A stretch of DNA of 64,000 nucleotides, taken from positions 7,046,932-7,110,931 of the forward strand of contig OY848925.1 in assembly GCA_963693285.1 (NCBI GenBank). The letters are read 5' to 3'. The notes under the pieces are model-generated. The model did not search any database and was not told the origin of the DNA. It saw only the letters and a program-made list of their open reading frames with translations. This DNA comes from Xestospongia muta (taxonomy: Eukaryota; Porifera; Demospongiae; Haplosclerida; Petrosiidae). Positions within the stretch are counted from its first letter, which is position 1, and each line of letters begins with the position of its first letter. Shown here one piece after another: positions 1-9,578 of the stretch. A program made the translations under genes and the position numbers.

Positions 1-324
1 GTGGTCATCTCATATATTCTTATGCCACTTTATTACAAGCAATGTGCCATCGTATAGCTCACCAATGTTACCTTATTACAGATGGTGATAGTGAAGTATT
101 TAGTCCTACATTGGTAGGTACAGAAGGGTTTGTTAAAACACTGTTTCTATATAGTATTGACTTTATTAATAAGATCAATAAACAGAAGGTAACTTATTAA
201 TATATCAATTAATTATATCACAATGTACTAGGAGCCGACTGAACAACTTGATACTACAAATCTTGAGGAGATACGCAAAAACTTTAAACCAGCATATATT
301 GAACAAGGAGGGCTGGAGTCTTAA
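1..324 (+). pseudogene. Family B gene, 3' part (cut by window edge)
   Basis: The first 188 bases match the end of exon 2 of the complete family B gene (about 3251-3439) almost base for base. A GT donor at 189, a short intron and an AG at 230-231 lead to a last exon from 232 that stays open to a TAA at 322-324. Its C-terminus is seven residues longer than the complete copy (ends QGGLES) because the complete copy has TAA where this one has CAA. The 5' part is outside the window, so it may be an intact gene rather than a relic. Function unknown; helical, no recognised domain. Confidence 0.6.
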
Positions 325-869
325 CTTGCTATTAAGTCTTTATATTGCTACCTCAACTTATTATACTCATAGTGATTACTTTATTCTAATTATTTTTGTT
401 AAAGAAATATTTTTTTTGGATTGATGGCCAGGCAAAAATATAAAATGTTATCAATACATGTACATGTAGTAATGAAATGACTTACTGTCATGTATAATGA
501 CAACAAGTCAGTGATATAAGTACCTAACATTGGATCATAACTAATTCATTTAGTTCTACTAAAATCATAACAATATTTCAAATGTATACTAGCAGATGAG
601 GTATACTTGAATTAATACATTCAGTATGTAGAGGAAATAATTATTACTAGAAAGTACATATTCTGATGAACACATTTATAATAACTTAATATTACTTGTG
701 AATTACAGTCTTAACAAACAGTTCCTATGATTGGATAAGTTCATAGAAAATACATTTAGTTATCAGTAGTAACATTGTATAGTAATCCTGCCTCAATAGC
801 GATAAGCATTATCACTTCCTAGTACAAACCTACTAGATCCACACCTGTGACAACAATTATATTGTACTT

Positions 870-918
870 CTACTAGTGAATTCATCCAATATCAGCAACA
901 CGTGCAATATATCACTAA
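870..918 (-). pseudogene. Relic of acetyl-CoA synthetase exon
   Basis: The stretch around ATCCAATATCAGCAACAC followed by GCAATATATCAC repeats, with few changes, the part of the synthetase exon at about 8150-8191 that codes the conserved ADIGW region. Flanking bases are too diverged to align by eye and no reading frame survives. It suggests the duplicated block once carried this gene as well. Confidence 0.45.
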
Positions 919-1078
919 TATATGAAAATATGATGATGTCATTGAAACAATTTATAAAAGTATTTACTCATAACAAGTGTTATTATTATGTAATGGTACA
1001 AGTAAAGCTGATTGGTTAAGAATGTCAACAATTGTGACTATCACTATTATAGTCTATAGCTGTGATATAGAGCAGTAC

Positions 1079-1257
1079 ATAATGTGACATATAGTTTGAA
1101 TATAGTTACTACAAAACAATTCCTTATTTAGACTATTAGAATTATGTGACTTATAGTTTGAACATAATTACTACAAAACAATCCTTAATTTAGACTATTA
1201 GGATTATGTGACTTATAGTTTGAACATAATTACTACAAAACAATCTTTAATTTAGAC
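1079..1257. repeat. 62-bp tandem repeat, three copies
   Basis: The word TGTGAC starts copies at 1083, 1145 and 1207, giving a 62-bp period. Each unit includes ATAGTTTGAA, ACTACAAAACAAT and TTTAGACTAT. The last two copies are nearly identical and the first is more diverged. It lies about 110 bp upstream of the CCCH zinc-finger gene start. Confidence 0.85.
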
Positions 1258-1365
1258 TATGAAGGATGTATTTGTTATTAAAAGTTTATCTAAGGAATCT
1301 GACTCAGCAATAGTTGAATGAACAAGTTGCTGTGAAGACAGAGAAGGAAAGACTATACTAAAGAG

Positions 1366-2813
1366 ATGTCACAAGAAAAGATTGAAATACAGGAATTATA
1401 TGTAAGACAATAACCATATTAATAATATCTATATTATTATTATAAAGGAGAAACTGTTTATACAACACAAATTAAAACAAGTGTGTGTTGTATGTAGATA
1501 TCCAGTTAGTCATCACAGGTGTCCAAGAAATGGTGCTCATGAACTGTGCTGGATAAAGGAGAAAGAAACAAAAAACATTGTCGTTCGCCTGGAATCTTTC
1601 TCAGTTGATAAAGATCCTATAAAATGCACACAGTATGATAGAAATAAGTGTATTAAACCAAATTGTCCCTTTGCTCATGGAGACTTGGAGTATCATTTGT
1701 GGAGTGATATGAAATATATTAACAATGTTGTTTACAATCCACGACCTAAACCACCAAAACCTCAACTTGCCCCTAAAATGTGTACAAATATGACACAGAA
1801 AGGTCGATGCCAATACAAAGAGAACTGTGATTATGCTCACAGTGAAGGAGAATTCAAGAAATGGAAAGAACAGTTTGAAAAAGACAATAAAAGTAAGTAT
1901 AAAAGTCTTATCCATTTGGCATTAAATACTATCATAGAATATGAACCTAAAATAGAAGAAGTAAAGGTTAGTCTTTTAATTAACAAGGTTGGGGCTGATT
2001 ACAATCATAATCAATTAAATCAATTACTCTTTTGTTGTAAATGTAATTGTAATCATAATCAACTCTCTAAAAACATTGTACTCAGTACTTGTATTAATAA
2101 TCAGACAAAGTAATTGCTATAATCACAAGTGATTACAGCAATTACAGTAACATGGAAGTAGTACATGGAACAAGTGTATGTTGCCTCTGTTAGCACAATC
2201 ACAATCGTACTTTTTCCTTATAATCATAATTGTAATCACCTTGTGTAATCACTGTGTAATCGTAATTGTAATCATTCTCACGTAATTGACCACAACCTTG
2301 GTCTTTAATTTGAACACAGAGACAGACAGTATCATTGTCAGTATAATACTGTTATATTTAACAATAGGGCAAGCTGTTTCAAACTCACAAGCTACAAGCT
2401 GTCTGTCAGACTTGTTACAAAGATCAAGGTATTCTGGTACTTAAGCCTGACAGAACCAACCAGTGTCCTAAACATGGAGGAGAGTGGGATCCTGCCATCA
2501 TTTATCCTGCATTAGTTCGTCCGTTACCATCACATGCTAATCTACAACTATGTGATTATGGCATCTCCTGTCAAAATAAAGAGGGCTGTACTCGTGCTCA
2601 TTCTGAGTTTGAATTGTCAGTGTGGGAGGATGTGAAGGAGATAGAGAGAGCTATTAAACAACCTCGTAAAGAACCTCCTGAATATCGTACTCCACAGATG
2701 TGTAAATCTATGGAGAAGACAGGAAGATGTGATCATAAAGTAACTTGTAAGTTTGCTCATAGTCAGAGTGAACTGGATGAATGGAAAGAACGTATTAAAG
2801 AAATCAAAGGTTA
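1366..2813 (+). CDS. CCCH-type zinc-finger protein
   Basis: Proposed exons: 1366-1401 (begins MSQEKIEIQELY), 1448-1892, and about 2368-2813. The protein has two matching halves. Each has a Cys-rich lead-in (KLF..HKL..VC..C) and two CCCH fingers: CTQYDRNKC-x4-C-x3-H and C-x8-C-x5-C-x3-H in the first; C-x5-C-x5-C-x3-H and C-x8-C-x5-C-x3-H in the second. Fingers with spacing C-x8-C-x5-C-x3-H bind RNA in known families, and runs of them followed by a charged helix (H-S-E-x-E-x-x-x-W) recall ZC3H7 and HELZ, so an RNA-binding role is inferred. The join between the halves is uncertain: the first ends in phase 1 and needs a tiny exon near 2330-2340, or these are two genes. The intervening intron holds a repeat. 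Confidence 0.65.
1990..2290. repeat. MITE-like inverted repeats in intron
   Basis: The intron of the CCCH gene is full of short words of the type TGATTACAATCATAAT and the reverse-oriented ATAATCATAATTGTAATCAC. The outer copies (about 1998-2014 and 2221-2238) form an imperfect inverted repeat, with further copies inside. This is what a small non-autonomous DNA transposon can look like, but I see no clear target-site duplication. Confidence 0.35.
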
Positions 2814-2844
2814 ATAAATCAAATAAAACAAATTGTATTACAAT

Positions 2845-3557
2845 ATGTCCACAGAATCATATGATTTCTCCAGTTTAAAAGGGCCTGAGACAGCGGATAC
2901 ATTATTGGCTGTTATTGATAAAACTAATGATAAGTCCTTACGTTTGGTACTGGATTTACTGGTAGCATATGAGACACAACTATACAATGGTATGTTATTG
3001 ATGATGTCCAATGTTATTACTTATAACTCTATGTTTAGGCTATATACCTATTCAAATTATGGACAGAGTTAGTAATATTGTTGAAGTCTCTAAGTTCCTC
3101 AATGAACTTGCTAAATGTCTTCATAACCTTGTTTTCAGCACACCAATTCTCAAAGAGCAGTTTGAAGTCGACAGCAATGAAGAATATCAAGAGATGGATC
3201 TTCGTAAATTACTTGATGTTGTTCGACACAAATCTGAAGAATTATTTGATCAAAGTGCTCATCTCATATATTCTTATGCCACTTTATTACAAGCAATGTG
3301 CCATCGTATAGCTCACCAATGTTACCTTATTACAGATGGTGATAGTGAAGTATTTAGTCCTACATTGGTAGGTACAGAAGGGTTTGTTAAAACACTGTTT
3401 CTATATAGTATTGACTTTATTGAAGAGATCAATGAACAGGTAATTTATTATTATATCAATTAATTATATTACAATATACTAGGGCCTGACCATACAACTT
3501 GATACTACAAATCTTGAGGAGATACATAATGATTTTGAACCAGCATATATTGAATAA
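2845..3557 (+). CDS. Family B unknown helical protein, complete copy
   Basis: Three exons: 2845-2989, 3039-3439 and 3483-3557, with phases 1, 0 and a TAA stop; introns are 49 and 43 bp. The product is about 206 aa, starts MSTESYDFSSLKGPETADTL, and is rich in helix-forming stretches without signal peptide or membrane segment. I do not recognise a domain. The AG at 3037-3038 is the acceptor that keeps the frame open; the tempting AG after TTATGGAC does not. Starts only 31 bp after the CCCH gene stop. Related sequence at 1-324 and 5496-5630 shows this gene belongs to a duplicated block. Its stop codon is premature relative to those copies (TAA for CAA), losing seven residues. Confidence 0.7.
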
Positions 3558-3876
3558 GGAGGGCTGGGTCTTAACTTACTACTTTATAATTGATACTCAG
3601 TATACACATTGTTACATATGCCTGTATATAGTAACTAGTGTGTTCATATATTTTGCAGTATTTTACATATTCTAATAACAATATTACTATTAGAAAAAGT
3701 GTGTTTATATCTGTAGTAATTAAATGACTCATTACTAAGATAGTGATAGCTTAGTTAGTGGGAGAGGAGATATAGTTATTTGCTAGTCATGCAGCAATAG
3801 ATCCCCCTACACATAATGAGCTGCTACGACAAAGACAATTGCTCTGCGCTATATTGCTGAACTATGCTATGATATA
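3558..3876. promoter_or_regulatory. Upstream region of family A copy 1
   Basis: Gene-free 319 bp. Its last 170 bases resemble the region before family A copy 2 (6117-6261), including GACAATTGCT, ATTGCTGAA and GCTATGATATAATGG running into the start codon. Shared flanks mean the promoter was duplicated with the gene. No TATA box is evident. Confidence 0.45.
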
Positions 3877-5362
3877 ATGGCTGGACCAAATCCTAGAGGT
3901 ATAACCTCTCGTCAATACAGTCATCAAAGTAAATTAAAAACTATTTAATACAAATATTATCTAAATATATTACAGGAACTACCCAACAGTTTATACACGA
4001 AGCACAATTTGTAGCTGAACAAACAGTTAATCTTCATTCACAATTCAGCCCAACTCCTCCTCCACTCATACACTATCCACAAAGCTATGGACATCCTGTC
4101 TATCCTTCTCCAGTTCATTATGACTTCAGTCAAACTCCTAATCTACCAATCATACCACGAGTTAGATATCCTCATGACTCACAGGCTCGTTATAGTTCTA
4201 ATCATGTTACTTCTCCTTTGTTTAATGATGGTTCTGGTCCCAAACGCACATCTGCTTGTTCAGGTCCCAGTCCTGTTCCTATTATTGGTCCATCTAATCC
4301 CAGTGGTTTGACTCCACCCACTCATGAACTACCACATTATCAACCAAGAGAACAATTATTAAGAAGACAACTACCAAGAAGATCTATTCCTATTATGTCA
4401 TCTGTATATGAACCTATACCACATGTGTCATCTCTTCAAACTAAAGGTAATGTTTAGTAATCTATCTATAACATCATTGGGTTCTTATAGTACAACCATT
4501 AGGTCAAATACGAAGGGTAACAGATACAGTGGTTGGAAAAAATAACTATTCAATGGATCCTCTCTGTCCCTCTAATATTGATTTTCAACGACGTGGTATT
4601 GATGAAGGAGCTAAAATATTTCATAAAGTAATAAAATATGCTTCAGAACAAGGTCTTGACTTAAACTTTGAAGATCCAAAGTTACGAGACAAAGATAACA
4701 GAGGACTTCACAAAGATCCTTCAAGAGTTCTCGGAAAAGACTCACTTGATTTTCGCTGGCAAATGAAACATCTTTGTTATAATCGTACTGTCTATTGTAA
4801 GTTTGTATTTGGCAATATAATCAGTGAAGCTGACCTCCTTGACATAACTAAAAGGCTTGGTAATTTGATTGGTTCTATCGCCCATCAACAAAACCTTGCT
4901 GATCATTATAAAGAGGCGGAGCCAGAAGGAGGACCTAAAAAATGTGGAACAGTTAGCAGTATTGAGGAGTTCTTTACAATAATCACTGGCTTTGCAGACA
5001 AAGTGACAAAATGTCTTCAATCAGTTATCCCAGTAAGTTAGTTATAGTATAACTGTATGTAGTTAATACTCTTTGATTTTGTATAGGGATTAGAAACGCA
5101 CTGCAAGAATCTTCACAGCATTTATGACTCCTTTCATGAATATTGTCAATATCGTCGCATACATCATCTTAATCTCACTGCTACTGATAAAATGGACAAA
5201 GAAGAGAAGAGAGAAAAAGCAAGACAAGTGTTACAAGTTTTACAAAAAAATTTGAGTTCTACACATGGAGAGGAGGAGGATGCATTACTTGATCTAATTA
5301 CTGTACGTTTTGCGGCACAAATGAACCTATCTATCACTGATGTACCATCATTACATCACTAA
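3877..5362 (+). CDS. Family A unknown protein, copy 1
   Basis: Four exons: 3877-3928, 3976-4446, 4491-5032 and 5087-5362; all joins keep frame and the total is 447 codons including stop. Residues 1-17 come from the first exon. About 18-175 are a low-complexity Pro/Ser/Gln/His/Tyr-rich segment. The C-terminal 270 residues are a helical, charged domain with words such as DFQRRGIDEGAKIFHK, DFRWQMKHLCYNRTVYCK and LGNLIGSIAHQQNLADHYKE. No signal peptide or membrane span. I do not recognise the family. It is a close tandem paralogue of 6262-7738, with the second half nearly identical and the Pro-rich part changing faster. The disordered head plus folded tail could suit an adaptor, but that is a guess. 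Confidence 0.75.
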
Positions 5363-5495
5363 TGATGAGTACTCCCACCCCCAGCAAATATTGTATAGAT
5401 AATGTATATAGATAATGTACTAATAGTGTATATAGATAATGTACTGATAATGTATATAGTACTGATAGTGATAGATAATGTACTGAATACGACAA
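5363..5495. repeat. Degenerate short tandem repeat
   Basis: After the family A copy 1 stop the sequence runs through repeats of TAGATAATGTA and GTACTGATAGTG. The same kind of repeat follows copy 2 at 7760-7965, so it was probably part of the duplicated block and expanded separately. Confidence 0.6.
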
Positions 5496-5630
5496 GTTTA
5501 AACCAGCATATATTAAACAAGGAGGGCTGGAGTCTTAACTTACTATTAAGTCTTTATATTGCTACCTCAACTTATTATACTCATAGTGATTGCTTTATTC
5601 TAGTTATTTTTTGTTAAAGAAATATAGAAT
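5496..5630 (+). pseudogene. Family B last-exon relic
   Basis: Bases from AAGTTTAAACCAGCATATAT on match 286-420 almost exactly, covering the last 16 codons of the long form of family B (to GLES and the TAA) and its 3' flank. No upstream exon is present, so this is a truncated copy left at a duplication breakpoint. Confidence 0.7.
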
Positions 5631-6261
5631 TTAATGTTTAGCAATGATTAATATTTATTTACTTAATATAAATAGATGAATTATTGAATACATTCCATTT
5701 CTTATAATATTATAATGTTGAGTTTTAGTTTGTATATAGTCATTTTAGTTTTAGTTTAGAAACATTTGATTTAGTTTATTCAAACAGTTTACTTAGTTAC
5801 TAAATGTCAAAGGACACATATTAAAAGTACTTCAGTTCAAATCAGCACTATAACAATGTGTACTCATATACATTATATTATATATATATATATATACATA
5901 TATAGATACAATATATACTTAGTATAGTATATGTGTATACATTGTTATTATACATACTTACAAAGTATATAAGGTAGTCTTGTATTACATCATTTATTAA
6001 CAGATGAAGAGGCAATGGATATTTACAATATAAAGAAGATACATTATCTAATAATGATAATAATATGTAAAATTGTATATTTACATATTATAATTGTATA
6101 TATAAATGTAGTAATTAATGACTTGTTGCCAAGTATAATGACAACTTAGTCTGTGGGATGTGGAGCTATTTTGCTAGTCAGCAAACACTCCTACACAAAA
6201 TATAAGCTGTTACAACAAGACAATTGCTGTGTGATGTATTGCTGAAGTATGCTATGATATA
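5631..6261. other. AT-rich spacer and copy 2 upstream region
   Basis: No gene seen. Contains an AT dinucleotide tract near 5877-5905 and, from about 6117, the duplicated family A upstream flank ending in GATATAATGG at the start codon. Confidence 0.45.
5877..5905. repeat. AT microsatellite
   Basis: Run of alternating TA with one interruption (TACATA). Confidence 0.8.
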
Positions 6262-7738
6262 ATGGCTGAACCAATTCCTAGGGGTGTAAACTCTCGTCGA
6301 TACAGTTGTCAAAGTAAATTAAGAACTATTTAATGCAATTATTATCTAAATATATTACAGGAACAACCCAACAGTTTATACACGAAGCACAATTTGTAGC
6401 TGAACAAACTATTAGTCATCGTTCACAATTCAGCCTAACTCCTCCACTCATACACTATCCACAAAGCTATGGACATCCTGTCTATCATTCTCCAGTTCAT
6501 TATGAGTTCAGTCAAACTCCTAATCAACCACTCATAACACGAATTGGATATCCTCATGACTCACAGGCTCGTTATAGTCCAAGTCCTGTTACTCCTCGTT
6601 TTTTTAATGATGGTTCTGGTCCAAAACGCATATCTGCTTGTTCAGGTCCCAGTCCTGTTCTTATTATTGGTCCATCTAGTGGTTTGACTCCACTTACTCG
6701 TGACCTACCACATCATCAACCAAGAGAACAATTATCAAGAAGACAACAATTACCAAGACCTTTTCCTATTATGCCATCTGTACATGAACCTATACCACAT
6801 GTGTCATCTCTTCAAACTAAAGGTAATGTTTAGTAATCTATCTATAACATCATTGGGTTCTTATAGTACAACCATTAGGTCAAATACGAAGGGTAACAGA
6901 TACAGTGGTTGGAAAAAATAACTATTTAATGGATCCTCTCTGTCCCTCTAATATTGATTTTCAACGACGTGGTATTGATGAAGGAGCTAAAATATTTCAC
7001 AAACTAATCAAATATGCTTCAGAACAAGGTTTTGACTTAAACTTTGAAGATCCAAAGTTACGAGACAAAGATAACAGAGGACTTCACAAAGATCCTTCAA
7101 GAGTTCTCGGAAAAGACTCACTTGATTTTCGCTGGCAAATGAAACATCTTTGTTATAATCGAACTGTCTATTGTAAGTCTGTATTTGGCAATAAGATCAG
7201 TGAAGCTGACCTCCTTGACATAACTAAAAGGCTTGGTAATTTGATTGGTTCTATCGCCCATCAACAAAACCTTGCTGATCATTATAAAGAGGCGGAGCCA
7301 GAAGGAGGACCTAAAAAATGTGGAACAGTTAGCAGTATTGAGGAGTTCTTTAGAACAATCACTGGCTTTGCAAATGATGTGACAAAATGTCTTCAAGCAG
7401 TTATCCCAGTAAGTTAGTTATCGTACAACTATACATTGTTAATACTCTTTGATTTTGTATAGGGATTAGAAACACATTGCAAGAATCTTCACAGCATTTA
7501 TGACTCCTTTCATGAATATTGTCAATATCGTCGCATACATCATCTTAATCTCACTGCTACCGATCAAATGGACAAAGAAGAGAAGAGAGAAAAAGCAAGA
7601 CAAGTGTTACAAGTTTTACAAAAAGAATTGAGTTCTATACGTGGAGAGGAGGAGGATGCATTACTTGATCTAATTACTGTACGTTTTGCGGCACAAATGA
7701 ACCTATCTATCACTGATGTACCATCATTATATCAATAA
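6262..7738 (+). CDS. Family A unknown protein, copy 2
   Basis: Four exons with the same structure and phases as copy 1: start 6262, acceptors near 6360, 6866 and 7462, TAA stop at 7736-7738. It begins MAEPIPRGVNSRRYS. The Pro/Ser/Tyr-rich segment is slightly shorter than in copy 1 and has several substitutions, whereas the C-terminal domain is almost identical. Even introns and the 3' flank are alike, so the duplication is recent or the copies are kept similar by gene conversion. Function unknown. It lies tail to tail with the truncated acetyl-CoA synthetase. Confidence 0.75.
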
Positions 7739-8056
7739 TGATGAGTACCCCCACCCCCAGCAAATATTGTATAGATAATGTACTGATAGTGTATATAGAT
7801 AATGTACTGATAATATACTGATAACGTACCAGTAATATACTGATAGTATACCAATAATGTACCGACAATTTATCAATGTACTATTAATTTACTGATAATA
7901 TACTGTTAATACACTGATAATATACTGTTAATATACTGATAATATACTAACAATATACTGTATTTTAGATCATTATTTATATTATTGTAATTTTGTAATG
8001 GAAAGTAATTACATATTGTTATATCTGTTTACAATAGAACATATACATATTGTACT
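7739..8056. repeat. Degenerate 12-15 bp tandem repeat spacer
   Basis: From about 7760 to 7965 the sequence repeats variants of ATACTGATAATAT and GTACTGATAGTGT many times. This is where the missing downstream exons of the minus-strand synthetase gene would be expected, and none is present. No gene seen. Confidence 0.7.
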
Positions 8057-9356
8057 AACCTGGATCAGGATAGATGGGAATACTCTCAAATAATATAGAT
8101 GTTCCTCCGTTACTAAGGGGACCATATAATGCATGGGAGTGGCCAGTGATCCATCCGATATCAGCAACACACGCAAATATATCACCAGGTTTATAGTCAA
8201 ATACATACTACAATGGATACATAGATATTAATGGATACATAGGCTAAATAAATGGACACATAGACATATACACAATGGATATATACCTACCTGATGTGTT
8301 AGTCCAGCATATAGTAGATAACCAGCTTGTGTATGTAAGATACCTTTAGGTTTCCCAGTACTACCAGATGTATATAACATAAATAAAGGATCTTCACTAG
8401 ATAAAGGCTCAGGAGGACACTCCTTAGACTCTCCTTTCATTAAGTCTTCTAATTGGTAGTCCCTTCCTGGTACCATAGGTACATTAGCTCCAGTACGAGT
8501 AGCTACTAACACTCTCTTAATACAAGGACAATTATAGACAGCTTCATCTACTGTTTGTTTTAGAGGAATAGTTTTTCCTCCTCGTAGACCTTCATCAGCT
8601 GTTATGACAGTCTCTGCTTGAGCTATGGAAAAGAAAGATAAAAGAATAAGGAGAGAGAGAGAGACTTACCATCAAGAATTCTACTCTTTAAAGCTTCCGC
8701 ACTGAACCCTGCAAATACCACACTATTAAAGACTAAAATGACATTATTATGACATCATAGTACTCACCTATGTACAGCCCCAATTCGTGTACAAGCCAAC
8801 ATTGTGGCTGCTGCCTCTAATGATACTGGCATATAGATAGCTACCCGATCTCCTTTTTTAACCCCTTGTGATTTGAGGACGTTAGCAATTTGACAGGTCA
8901 TATCCTTTAATTGTCTATAATAATTAAAAAATAATTTAAAAAATACTATACCGCTGATAACATACTGATAAGTAATGTACTCTTGTTGACAGGGTTCATC
9001 TTTCTCCCAAATTAATGCAATACGACCAGGGTCAGTCTCAACAATACGATCAAGACAATTATCTAATAATAGAATAATTCTTATTGACATTTTTATAACA
9101 GTAATTACCAGAAACGTTTAATTTTCCTCCTTCAAACCATTTGAAATAAGCATCTTCCATTTTGCAGTTCATAACAGTATCAAAATCTTTCATCCATCTC
9201 AGTCTCTCTCGAGCTAAATCTCCCCAGAACTTTTCAGGTTGTTGAAGACTCTGCTGATACCAGAGGCCATGTTGATCTGAAACACTAGCTAAGGAAGAGG
9301 ATTTTCTCCATAGAGATGACCACCTAATCAAAGATGATCTTAAAGTCCTAGCCATT
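8057..9356 (-). pseudogene. ACSS: Acetyl-CoA synthetase, 3'-truncated gene
   Basis: Six exons code the N-terminal half of an acetyl-CoA synthetase (acetate + ATP + CoA to acetyl-CoA). Exon 1 is 9109-9356 and exon 2 starts at 9062; the others end near 8769, 8669, 8293 and 8057. The N-terminus (MARTLRSSLIRWSSLWRKSS) is rich in Arg and Ser with no acids, like a mitochondrial presequence, so ACSS1-like. Family words follow in order: [39 protein letters not shown], the AMP-binding loop [21 protein letters not shown], and IPIYPDPG. Then a GT donor leads into repeats. The exons for the rest (about half, with the adenylation core end and C-terminal lid) are absent from 7739-8056 and from the rest of the window. 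I infer a gene cut by the neighbouring duplication, unless its exons lie beyond position 1. Confidence 0.75.
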
Positions 9357-9461
9357 TTGTTATTATAATAATAAAAATTATTCAGCTCCACCCATTAAGA
9401 TTGAACTATTTCAGCCTCACCCATTAAGTTTGTTAATAAAATTATTTATAACATGATATTT

Positions 9462-9539
9462 TCAGATTGTAATCTGAGTTTTTCTTCCTGTTATTTCTTT
9501 CTCAATTATTTGCATTACAGATCGAGGAACAGCAGCTTT

Positions 9540-9578
<39 letters not shown>

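Larger units (their letters stand above)
325..1365. other. Intergenic, duplication remains and a tandem repeat
   Basis: About 1 kb with no gene I can support. Bases 325-510 continue the match to the 3' flank of family B and to the upstream flank of family A (compare 3560-3760, 5530-5640 and 6117-6160). Bases 870-918 look like a decayed acetyl-CoA synthetase exon. A 62-bp tandem repeat lies at 1079-1257. The rest is AT-rich with no clear signal. Confidence 0.5.

Noticed and set aside
4742..5020. 92-codon minus-strand open frame, also present at 7118-7396
   Set aside because: It lies antisense to the conserved exon 3 of both family A copies, so its apparent conservation follows from the recent duplication. 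No splice or start context.
5402..5617. 71-codon plus-strand open frame
   Set aside because: It reads through the tandem repeat and the family B relic in a frame that differs from the B reading frame at most points.
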